From: an uncultured Clostridia bacterium | GTDB lineage: Bacteria; Bacillota; Clostridia; TANB77; UBA1234 | NCBI GenBank assembly: GCA_934149305.1 | Contig: CAKPEF010000025.1 | Span: 1 to 14,982 of the forward strand | Length of the DNA stretch: 14,982 nucleotides | Direction: 5' to 3' | Shown: positions 1 to 6,000 of the stretch, piece by piece | Position numbering within the stretch: the stretch's first letter is position 1 | Layout: each line of letters opens with the position of its first letter | Position numbers and translations under genes: made by a program | Notes under the pieces: model-generated | Seen by the model: only the letters and a program-made list of their open reading frames with translations | What the model was told of the DNA's origin: nothing | Databases searched by the model: none

Positions 1-98
1 AATGTGCAAAAATACAAAACGCACATTGGTAAATATATGATATAGATAGTATAATGACCGTAGTAAATGAATGCAAACATTGTTTGCGATTTGTTTGC
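1..98. repeat. Small inverted repeats at the window edge
   Basis: AATGTGC (1-7) and GCACATT (21-27) form a perfect 7-bp inverted repeat around a 13-nt loop. Further on, GCAAAC (73-78) and GTTTGC (82-87) form a 6-bp dyad, and GTTTGC recurs at 93-98, about one helical turn later. The GTTTGC units could be a binding site for a regulator, or debris of an element lying left of the window. No promoter or gene is clearly linked to them. Confidence 0.35.
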
Positions 99-127
99 AA
101 GAGAGAAATATTTATAATAACAAAAAT

Positions 128-217
128 ACTATAAATATTATAAATATAATAGATTACCAAGACGCTAAAGCCTTGAAATATCAATAATATTATAAATATT
201 ATAAGTATTATAAATAT
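128..217. repeat. AT-rich direct repeats flanking a short unique core
   Basis: Copies of ATTATAAAT-like units occur at 129-150 and again at 185-217, on either side of a less AT-rich core (about 151-184, including GACGCTAAAGCCTTGAAATA at 161-180). Short AT-rich repeats around a distinct core and next to a gene tail can mark a recombinase attachment site, but no integrase is in view. The repeats are too short and irregular to be a CRISPR array. Confidence 0.35.
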
Positions 218-281
218 GGGAGTTCCTACAACATGTGGAAGTGGAAAGAAATACAAACAATGCTGTGGTAAAAACGCATAA
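216..281 (+). pseudogene. Orphan SEC-C-like zinc-motif tail (21 aa)
   Basis: An ATG at 216 opens 21 codons ending in TAA at 279-281. The peptide contains CGSGKKYKQCCGKNA, a close match to the SEC-C motif found at the C-terminus of SecA and in small SEC-C proteins. The usual form is C-x-C followed by C-C or C-H. Here the first cysteine of the C-x-C pair is replaced (PTTC), so zinc binding is probably impaired. The frame is open only back to a TGA at 174-176, and there is no ribosome binding site before the ATG. It is best read as the severed 3' end of a SEC-C gene, possibly left by recombination in the AT-rich repeats just upstream. A functional micro-protein is less likely. Confidence 0.5.
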
Positions 282-400
282 TAGAGCCATTTGTTAAAAT
301 TAAATAATCAAAATTTGGTGGTAAGATTGATATTTGTCCACGAAAAATTGATAGATGTTTAGTAATATGAATTACTCATATTTTATGAGCACAGTTATGA

Positions 401-432
401 AAAATGCCAGCACTCGACAATGCTGGCATTTT
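401..432. terminator. Bidirectional terminator of the envelope operon
   Basis: A perfect 12-bp stem (401-412 with 421-432, arm AAAATGCCAGCA) closes an 8-nt loop. The A-rich and T-rich arm ends make it work in both directions. On the minus strand it lies 11 bp past the stop of the HAD phosphatase gene and ends that operon. Confidence 0.85.
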
Positions 433-442
433 ATTCGCATTT

Positions 443-994
443 TCATTTCCACTCTTCTACATTTTCTTTTCTTACCATAAAAGCTTTTTTAGCAATATTT
501 TTCATTGGGGTATCACTTTTAGAATCGGAATAAAATTCATCACAATTTTCAATTCCCATTTTTTTTAATCTATTTACTTTTTCATTTCCATAACAATTAT
601 TTCCGATAAGTGAGCCTGTTCTTTTATCAAAATTAGAAGCTATAAGTTTAACACCAAGTTCCTTGCAAATTGGCTCAAGTAAAAATTGAGGTGAGGCTGA
701 AATTATTATATCATCATTTCTTTTCTGATTTAAATAAAACTTTTTAATTTTCTTTTTATTTGTTTTCCAAAAATTTTCTACATCATCATCTAAATTTTTC
801 ATTTTTTTAACTATACTAAAAAAAGTACTTTTAAAAGAAGCTTTGCTTATCAATTTGCATTTATATAAGACAAAGGCTATACAAATTTTGGGTAATAATA
901 AGATTAAGCATTTATGCCTTTTTAGGCTATATTTAAAAAAGTCAATGCTTGAATCACCATCGTAAATTGTTTCATCAAAGTCGTAAATATTCAT
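443..994 (-). CDS. HAD-superfamily phosphatase (HAD-IB, SerB-like)
   Basis: This 183-residue protein is a predicted soluble haloacid dehalogenase-type phosphatase. Motif I is YDFDETI (D5 nucleophile, D7 acid/base). Motif II is the serine in IISAS (S99). A lysine in GNEKV (K139) is the likely motif III, and YSDSKSDTP supplies the metal-binding acids (D157, D161). The region between motifs I and II is a helical cap of the SerB-like class. The start ATG overlaps the stop of the upstream prenyltransferase gene by one base (TAATG), so the two are translationally coupled. Known fusions and clusters of HAD phosphatases with UbiA phosphoribosyltransferases suggest that it removes the 5-phosphate from a polyprenyl-phospho-phosphoribose. 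That substrate is inferred; the fold alone would also fit another small phosphomonoester. Confidence 0.85.
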   Translation of the reverse strand: MNIYDFDETIYDGDSSIDFFKYSLKRHKCLILLLPKICIAFVLYKCKLISKASFKSTFFSIVKKMKNLDDDVENFWKTNKKKIKKFYLNQKRNDDIIISASPQFLLEPICKELGVKLIASNFDKRTGSLIGNNCYGNEKVNRLKKMGIENCDEFYSDSKSDTPMKNIAKKAFMVRKENVEEWK

Positions 995-1839
995 TATAAC
1001 ACCACCATTACTAATATCATAAATACTAAATAAATAAATACTGATACAATCAAAGGTTTACTTTGGAAGAGAATTGTTATAGGATCGCCTTCATCACTGT
1101 TTTCCATATAAAGCATATATTGCATCAAAATCACAATTACCACAGGAATAGAAAGGAATAGGTAGCGAATATTTTGTTCCATTGTCCATAATGAGTAAAA
1201 AACAATTAGAAGACATAGGCATATATTCATGAAATTATTCAAGAAATTTTCATTATATTCTTTTAAAACCTTTCTTACTTCCTCTTTTATTTTTAATTCT
1301 TTTTTTCTTTTACCAAGTCCCATAAACAATGAAGCGCTGAGTATAGTTAAAAATAACCAGTTAGAAACAGGAACATTTATTATAAAAGCGCCATAATATA
1401 CCCTCAAAATGAAACCGGTTGCAAGTATAGCAATATCTAAAATAGGAATATCTTTTGCTCCAAAACTGTAAAAAAGATTAATTACTAGATATGCTAGTAG
1501 ACAGATTAAAGCAGAAGTAAATAATACTTTTGTTGCAAAGTAGTTTAATATTATTGAAGAAATAAAAAGCAGTATTGCTAGTATAATTGCACTAGGTATG
1601 GTTACTTTTCCACTTGCAATAGGTCTTGTTTTTTTCTTTGGATGATTTCTATCTTTTTTTACATCTTTTATATCATTTATAATATAAATAGTAGATGCCA
1701 TAAATGAAAAAGCAAAGAAAGCCCAAATGGTAGAAATTATATTTTCTTTAGTAAAGCTTAGCGAGAAGAATATTGGTAAAAATATTAAACCATTCTTAAT
1801 CCAATGTTTTATTCTAATTAATTTTATATAATTCATCAT
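994..1839 (-). CDS. UbiA-family prenyltransferase, polyprenyl-phosphate phosphoribosyltransferase-like
   Basis: This 281-residue integral membrane enzyme has about eight or nine membrane helices. The first aspartate-rich motif is N55-D-x-x-D59-x-x-x-D63-R, followed by HPKKKTRPIASG (66-77). A second acidic stretch, KDIPILDI followed by GFILRVYYGA, lies near 127-150. The extended NDxxDxxxDRxHPxKKxRPIASG signature is that of decaprenyl-phosphate 5-phosphoribosyltransferases (mycobacterial Rv3806c type), which join polyprenyl phosphate to phosphoribosyl pyrophosphate. It fits less well to the ubiquinone, menaquinone or heme O enzymes. The start overlaps the stop of the upstream membrane protein gene by four bases (ATGA), and its own stop overlaps the HAD phosphatase start. 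The family is secure; the exact substrates are inferred from motif similarity and neighbours. Confidence 0.85.
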   Translation of the reverse strand: MMNYIKLIRIKHWIKNGLIFLPIFFSLSFTKENIISTIWAFFAFSFMASTIYIINDIKDVKKDRNHPKKKTRPIASGKVTIPSAIILAILLFISSIILNYFATKVLFTSALICLLAYLVINLFYSFGAKDIPILDIAILATGFILRVYYGAFIINVPVSNWLFLTILSASLFMGLGKRKKELKIKEEVRKVLKEYNENFLNNFMNICLCLLIVFYSLWTMEQNIRYLFLSIPVVIVILMQYMLYMENSDEGDPITILFQSKPLIVSVFIYLVFMILVMVVL

Positions 1840-3599
1840 TTTTCACATCTCCATTCTAAAAATCCATCGAAGAACTTTTTTTCTGTTCCATTTTTATCAG
1901 AATAATCACTTTTAAATATAAAACTATAATCATGATATTTATCCATGATATTATATTTTGCTCCATGAAATGACTTGGTGTATATAATAAAAGTAGTACC
2001 TTTATTGTAGTTTTCATTTTCGAATGCAGAAAAATTTGTATTATATATTACATTCTTTCTGTATCCTAAGCTTACGGCATTATAAAAGGTAATAAAATTA
2101 TTAACAAGCAATATTGCAATGAAAGCATATTGTATAAATAAAAAGAACTTTTTATTAGCATACCTATTCAAAAGCAATATTGATGCTAGAACGACCAAAT
2201 AAATTTGAGGAAAATATCTAGCCCACCATGCTTCATTTAAGAATAATATCAGCATTAAGGTTATACTAAAAAAGATTGCATACATAGTAAAAACTTTTTT
2301 ATCTGTTTTAAAGAGATTGTAAAGGCAACAGCAAGATAGAATTAAGCTAATTATTAGTATTCCACCAAAAAGTACACCGTTTCCAGAAATTCTAGTATCT
2401 ACAGCAGAGATTATAGTTGTTTCTTCATCATTAAATGTGAAAGGTATTTTATATTCTGCTTCTTTTTTGGAGTCAGCAGTTATGTTTGCTACTTTAGAAA
2501 AAGTTGCAATCGTGAATTTTTCTAAAGGTGATTTGTTTTTAAAATAATCGGGCTGATTTTGAATCATAATTTCTACCTTATCTTTACCCATTAGTGGATA
2601 AAAAGGGTGACCATGCTCTATTAAATTTTTTGGATACACTGCTAGTCCAACAACAAATACTCCAAGTAAAACAGAAATTGCCGAAATAATTGAAAACTCT
2701 ATAAAAAATTTTTTGTCAATTTTATTTTTAACAAATCTATATATGTACCATATATAATATCCTAAACAAAAAACTCCCGCATAGCCAAATAGCGAAACTT
2801 TTATATTTATTGAAAGTACAAGTACCATGAAGAATAAAAATAATAAATCTTTTTTAGAAAGTATAAAGTCTTCTTCTTCAAATGCAAAGAATAGGTACAC
2901 TAGTAAATAAAAGAATGTGTATACAATCAAATCTATATAATTAGTTAAAAACTGTGCACATACCACGGAGTATGTTATAACACAGATCGAAAACAATAAA
3001 GAAAAAATGAATGATTTATTCTTATGCAATAGAAATGAAAGCGTAAAGCAAAATAACATTATTATGCATATTGTATTTAAGCATTTACCAGTTTCTATAT
3101 TTCCAGTAAATTTATATACATTTGCTGCAAAAATGCTAGCTGCCCTAGGGTAGTGATCTATATATGTGGGGCTTTCATCTCTTATTCGTATAGGTTGTTT
3201 GACTGTAGCATCGAAAGTTTCATAATCTTCATACAGAGGATTCCATCCACTTGCTAATAAGCCTGTTGTGGCTTTTTGATAACTATTTCCATCCCAAGAA
3301 TAATCTAAAACTTTTCCATTAACAAAAATCGCTAATAATATAACTACAATTGGTATGACAATTGTAACTAACATATTACGGATTTTATTTTTTTTGAATA
3401 TATCGTTTTTCTTTGCTAAATGTAGATTTGTTAAAGTTGATAATAAAAAAGATAAAATGAATACTAAAGGAGTAATGCTAATATTTATTATAAAAAGAGC
3501 TGAACTTATAAAAATATTAAAAAAGATAAATGAGAGCAAAAAAAGTGCAATAAAAAATATTAGTGCACAGTTATCTTTTATTGATTGAATATTTAACAT
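1836..3599 (-). CDS. Polytopic membrane protein, possible GT-C glycosyltransferase
   Basis: This 587-residue protein has roughly a dozen hydrophobic helices, two near the N-terminus (about 11-57), one at 76-94 and the rest between 170 and 505. A large loop after the third helix carries YSWDGNSYQKA (around D103) and PTYIDHYPRAA (145-155). A second polar stretch (about 325-400) and a soluble tail after 505 follow. Many helices plus an acidic first outer loop are typical of GT-C glycosyltransferases that use polyprenyl-phospho-sugars outside the cell, but I do not recognise a specific family. It is the first gene of the operon, with AGGAGGT at 3607-3613 before an ATG at 3599. Its coupling to the prenyltransferase suggests that it uses or moves the lipid-linked sugar made there. 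It could instead be a flippase or polymerase. Confidence 0.6.
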   Translation of the reverse strand: MLNIQSIKDNCALIFFIALFLLSFIFFNIFISSALFIINISITPLVFILSFLLSTLTNLHLAKKNDIFKKNKIRNMLVTIVIPIVVILLAIFVNGKVLDYSWDGNSYQKATTGLLASGWNPLYEDYETFDATVKQPIRIRDESPTYIDHYPRAASIFAANVYKFTGNIETGKCLNTICIIMLFCFTLSFLLHKNKSFIFSLLFSICVITYSVVCAQFLTNYIDLIVYTFFYLLVYLFFAFEEEDFILSKKDLLFLFFMVLVLSINIKVSLFGYAGVFCLGYYIWYIYRFVKNKIDKKFFIEFSIISAISVLLGVFVVGLAVYPKNLIEHGHPFYPLMGKDKVEIMIQNQPDYFKNKSPLEKFTIATFSKVANITADSKKEAEYKIPFTFNDEETTIISAVDTRISGNGVLFGGILIISLILSCCCLYNLFKTDKKVFTMYAIFFSITLMLILFLNEAWWARYFPQIYLVVLASILLLNRYANKKFFLFIQYAFIAILLVNNFITFYNAVSLGYRKNVIYNTNFSAFENENYNKGTTFIIYTKSFHGAKYNIMDKYHDYSFIFKSDYSDKNGTEKKFFDGFLEWRCEK

Positions 3600-3623
3600 A
3601 AAAATAACCTCCTAAAAGTTTAG

Positions 3624-3712
3624 AGTGTGTTCACTAATTTTATGAAGTACACGGCGCTTAGGCTACTTTTTTGTAGCATATTTTATTTTTTCATAAATTA
3701 GTTTACACTACC
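3624..3712 (-). repeat. MITE-like repeat, copy A (nearly full length)
   Basis: An element of about 89 bp with imperfect terminal inverted repeats. Read on the minus strand, one end is GGTAGTGTAAACTAATTTAT. The other end, read inward, is AGTGTGTTCACTAATTTTAT. An inner hairpin GCTAC-6 nt-GTAGC lies at 3662-3677. A second copy with the same layout lies at 12678-12774, and partial copies are at 3831-3889 and 3973-4022. The element falls inside the predicted 5' leader of the envelope operon, where its arms can form a long RNA stem. There is no transposase, so this would be a non-autonomous or degenerate element. Confidence 0.6.
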
Positions 3713-3727
3713 AAAGTTTATGAAATT

Positions 3728-3756
3728 ATTATATATAATATATGCTACTATAGCAA
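3728..3756 (-). promoter_or_regulatory. Promoter for the envelope operon
   Basis: On the minus strand, TTGCTA (3751-3756) and TATAAT (3728-3733) are 17 bp apart. Transcription would start near 3721 and give a leader of about 120 nt. That leader includes the inverted-repeat element at 3624-3712. Confidence 0.55.
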
Positions 3757-3830
3757 TAGTTCAAAATAACAATTTATAGTGTTATGTTACTATTCAGTCT
3801 TCAAAATAAAAGTATATATCAAATCTAAAT

Positions 3831-3889
3831 GTGTGCTATAAAAAAGTAGCTTAAGCTTAGGTGTGCTCCATAAAAACATTACTAGTTAA
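3831..3889 (+). repeat. MITE-like repeat, partial copy B
   Basis: It contains AAAGTAGCTTAAGCTTAGGT (3844-3863) followed by GTGCTCCATAAAAACATTAC. The 13-bp core AGCTTAAGCTTA(G/A) and the GTGTGyTCCAyrAAAA block are shared with the copy at 12678-12774. The usual GGTAGTGT left end is missing. Confidence 0.5.
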
Positions 3890-3903
3890 TGCTTATTTAC
3901 CTT

Positions 3904-3944
3904 AAGGCTGAACAGTAACAAATATATAGTTGCTATTCAGCTTT
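3904..3944. repeat. 16-bp hairpin in the spacer
   Basis: Positions 3904-3919 pair with 3929-3944 around a 9-nt loop, with a single mismatch and two G-U pairs. A second sequence resembling its right arm (TACTATTCAGTCTT) lies near 3789-3802, which suggests a repeated unit. Only a short T-run follows, so it is not an obvious terminator for any gene. Confidence 0.45.
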
Positions 3945-3972
3945 TAAAAATATGCATTGAATATAACCATGT

Positions 3973-4022
3973 ATAAAAAAGGCAGAAGAGCTTGGATGTG
4001 CTCCATAAAAATACTAATTTAT
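3973..4022 (+). repeat. MITE-like repeat, partial copy C
   Basis: A third, more diverged copy in the same spacer. GAGCTTGGATGTGCTCCATA (3988-4007) and the following AAAATACTAATTT match the right half of the repeat family. The left half is not recognisable. Confidence 0.45.
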
Positions 4023-4063
4023 AGCATTTGCCATAAAAAATGAGGCAAAATAATAAAAAAACA

Positions 4064-4115
4064 TTGATTTTTTATGTAAACATGATATAATACTTACCGT
4101 AAACATAAAGTTTAC
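4064..4115 (+). promoter_or_regulatory. Promoter with GTAAAC operator-like repeats
   Basis: TTGATT (4064-4069) and TATAAT (4086-4091) are 16 bp apart and face the small gene at 4149. GTAAAC occurs inside the promoter spacer (4076-4081). A perfect dyad, GTAAAC-5 nt-GTTTAC (4099-4115), lies across the predicted transcription start. Three copies of one hexamer placed this way look like an operator for a repressor, but the regulator is not identified. Confidence 0.55.
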
Positions 4116-4148
4116 TTACCTTAAAAAAATTTTTTAGGAGGTTATATA

Positions 4149-4487
4149 ATGACCGAAACAGTATATGCTACTGATGTGCAATTGTCATGGGAAAAAAGTA
4201 CTCCTTGTATCGAATCTGGCTTTAAGAATGGCAAAGTTCCACATGGTGCAGTTGCGGGTGATAACGGAACATTTATAATTACAACGCCATCAACTTTGAA
4301 TTTGAGAATTTGTCTCGAAAATGAAGATGTTTATACGCGTGACATTATGTCACTTGTCAAAGATGTTACTGGTTGGAAGAGGTTATCTCCCAAACGGTTC
4401 AAATCGCTTGAAGATGCCTTTAAAAATGTAGATACTTTTGAATTCAGCGATGAAGGTATTTCGAAAGTGATTAGTAAATGCATATAA
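4149..4487 (+). CDS. Hypothetical protein, 112 aa
   Basis: I do not recognise the family. The gene is well formed: AGGAGG (4136-4141) sits 7 bp before the ATG, a promoter lies upstream and a strong terminator directly downstream, so it is a single-gene unit. The protein is soluble, with no signal peptide or membrane helix. Its N-terminal half is rich in glycine, threonine and short beta-like runs (VPHGAVAGDNGTFIITTPS, about 30-48). Its C-terminal half looks helical, with basic and acidic segments (DVTGWKRLSPKRFKSLEDAF). There are three cysteines but no CxxC motif. It is flanked on the left by repeat fragments and on the right by prfB, and its promoter has operator-like repeats. It could be an accessory gene under its own control; no function can be given. 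Confidence 0.7.
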   Translation: MTETVYATDVQLSWEKSTPCIESGFKNGKVPHGAVAGDNGTFIITTPSTLNLRICLENEDVYTRDIMSLVKDVTGWKRLSPKRFKSLEDAFKNVDTFEFSDEGISKVISKCI

Positions 4488-4489
4488 TT

Positions 4490-4536
4490 AAAAAGTGTGA
4501 TATGGAGATATTTTTTCTCTGTATCACACTTTTTTT
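4490..4536 (+). terminator. Terminator after the 112-aa gene
   Basis: A stem of about 19 bp with two G-U pairs (4490-4508 with 4517-4535, core AAAAGTGTGATA) carries a short T-rich loop and ends in a run of T (4530-4536). It starts two bases after the stop codon. Confidence 0.9.
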
Positions 4537-4551
4537 GAAAAGTTATATAAT

Positions 4552-4580
4552 TTGCAAGATTTATAAATTTGTAATATAAT
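4552..4580 (+). promoter_or_regulatory. Promoter for prfB
   Basis: TTGCAA (4552-4557) and TATAAT (4575-4580) are separated by exactly 17 bp. The leader to the ATG at 4612 is about 25 nt and contains the AGAAGG ribosome binding site. Confidence 0.7.
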
Positions 4581-4611
4581 GAATAAACAATATTTAGAAG
4601 GATGTGATTTA

Positions 4612-5716
4612 ATGCTAGAGTTAGAAGAAGCAAATCTAACACTTAAAGAATATGAGAAAAAGCTAAATGAATTAAGGGATTCTCTTTGACATCGATGGCA
4701 AGAAAAATAAAATCGTCGAACTAGAAGAAAAAACAAAAGACAACGATTTTTGGCAAGATACGGAAAAATCAACTAAGGTATTACAAGAAATAAAAACATT
4801 AAAAAACAGCGTAACGAAATTTGAAGATATATATAATATGCTTTCTGATACAATGGTTCTTATCGAACTTGGCAATGAAGCAAATGACGAGAGTATTGTT
4901 CCAGAAGTAAAAGGCAATGTGAAGAAATTATCTAAAAAAATAGATAATCTAGAAGTTGAAAGTTTACTTTCTGGTAAACATGATAAGGATAATGCAATAA
5001 TTACAATTCATCCAGGTGCAGGTGGAACTGAAGCACAAGATTGGGCAGAAATGCTTTATAGAATGTATTCTATGTGGGCTGAAAAAAACGATTACAAGTT
5101 AGAAGAACTTGATTATTTAGAAGGTGATGGTGCAGGTTTAAAAAGTGTTACTTTTAGTGTTTCCGGAGAAAATAGCTATGGTTATTTAAAAGGCGAAAGT
5201 GGCGTACATAGATTAGTAAGAATTTCTCCTTTTGATTCTGCTGGTAGAAGACATACATCATTTGCATCAGTCGAGGTGATACCTGAGATTTCAGATGATG
5301 TAGAAGTTATAATAAATCCTGAGGATTTAAGAGTAGATACTTATCGTTCAAGTGGGGCTGGTGGACAGCACGTAAATAAAACAGAATCTGCAATAAGAAT
5401 AACTCATATACCAACAAATATAGTTGTTTCTTGTCAGACTCAACGTTCACAAATACAAAATAGGGAAACAGCAATGAAGATGTTGAAATCTAAACTTCTA
5501 GAATTGAAAGAGAGAGAAAATAAAGAAAAGATAGAAGATTTAAAGGGAGTTCAAAGAGAAATTGCTTGGGGAAGCCAAATTCGTTCATATGTATTTTGCC
5601 CATATACAATGGTAAAAGACCACAGAACAAATTATGAAACAGGAAATGTGGAAGCTGTAATGAATGGCGAAATAAATGAATTTATAAACGCTTATTTGAA
5701 ATCTTTAATAAAGTAA
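4612..5716 (+). CDS. prfB: Peptide chain release factor 2, with programmed +1 frameshift
   Basis: RF2 reads UGA and UAA stop codons and triggers hydrolysis of the finished peptide at the ribosome. The first reading frame runs 25 codons from the ATG at 4612 to an in-frame TGA at 4687-4689. A +1 shift at CTT TGA C (slip at 4684-4690) continues with GACATCGATGGC to the stop at 5716, giving about 367 residues, normal for the family. An internal AGGGAT, three bases before CTT, gives the Shine-Dalgarno-like stimulator. After the shift come the helical N-terminal domain, the anticodon-like SPF tripeptide (205-207, specific to RF2) and the catalytic GGQ (250-252) in GAGGQHVNKTES. The ribosome binding site is AGAAGG (4596-4601). 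The shift is autoregulatory: scarce RF2 lets the ribosome slip and make more. The gene is intact, not broken. Confidence 0.95.
4675..4690 (+). promoter_or_regulatory. prfB recoding site
   Basis: AGG GAT TCT CTT TGA C. The slippery CTT (4684-4686) precedes an in-frame TGA followed by C, a weak termination context. AGGGAT sits at the same distance from CTT as the classic AGGGGG in Escherichia coli prfB. Skipping T4687 restores the RF2 frame. Confidence 0.93.
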
Positions 5717-5734
5717 AATGTTTTAATCAAAAGC

Positions 5735-5778
5735 AAACACTTCTTGCTATAAATTTTAGCAAGTGGTGTTTCTATTTT
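5735..5778 (+). terminator. Terminator of prfB
   Basis: AAACACTTCTTGCTA (5735-5749) pairs with TAGCAAGTGGTGTTT (5757-5771), with one mismatch and one G-U pair. CTATTTTTAT follows. Confidence 0.85.
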
Positions 5779-5782
5779 TATA

Positions 5783-5839
5783 TAATAAAAAATAAAAATA
5801 GAAGACACATACCAAACTAACAATCGGTACGTGCCTTCT
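5783..5839 (-). terminator. Terminator of the minus-strand small transcription unit
   Basis: Read on the minus strand, AGAAGGCACGTACC (5839-5826) pairs with GGTATGTGTCTTCT (5813-5800) around a 12-nt loop, with two G-U pairs. It is followed by ATTTTTATTTTTTATT. The T tract is on the minus-strand side only, so this ends a transcript arriving from the right. Confidence 0.85.
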
Positions 5840-5845
5840 ACATAA

Positions 5846-5921
5846 CTACTTCCATACTGCCTCCTTTATAACTTTTAATACACTAAATAAGGATACAACC
5901 AAGCCACCTAAAAACCATCAT
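5846..5921 (-). pseudogene. Hydrophobic micro-ORF, out of phase by one base
   Basis: An ATG at 5921 follows AGGAG (5935-5931) at an ideal 9-bp spacing but reads only 12 codons to a stop at 5883. The +1 frame from 5917 to 5846 encodes WFLGGLVVSLFSVLKVIKEA followed by VWK and a stop: a single hydrophobic helix with a basic, aromatic end. Deleting one T from the TTTTT run at 5910-5914 (minus strand) would join the two into a 24-residue peptide beginning MMVLGGLVVSLF. Such peptides are typical of type I toxins and small holin-like toxins of Firmicutes. As written, the peptide needs frameshifting, a TTG start at 5902 (18 aa) or length variation in the T run. Otherwise it is inactive. Confidence 0.45.
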
Positions 5922-6000
5922 CGGAATTTTCTCCTAGGTAAGATAACTAACATCTTGATATCTGTGAGGATACGCTCATCAGTATCAGATAAAATATACC

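Noticed and set aside
128..217. CRISPR-like array
   Set aside because: The repeats are about 9-15 bp, AT-only and irregularly spaced, with no spacers of constant size and no cas genes.
994..1839. Menaquinone or heme O prenyltransferase
   Set aside because: The DRxHPxKKxRPIASG signature and the coupled HAD phosphatase fit the phosphoribosyltransferase branch better, and no quinone or cytochrome genes are nearby.
3355..3588. Plus-strand open frame of 77 codons
   Set aside because: It is antisense to the N-terminal membrane segments of the 587-aa protein and has no ribosome binding site.
4612..4689. prfB read as a pseudogene because of the in-frame TGA
   Set aside because: CTT TGA C with an upstream AGGGAT is the standard RF2 recoding site, and the downstream frame is intact with SPF and GGQ.
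4838..5716. prfB starting at the internal ATG 4838
   Set aside because: The reading frame continues upstream to the recoding site with RF2-like sequence, and no ribosome binding site precedes 4838.
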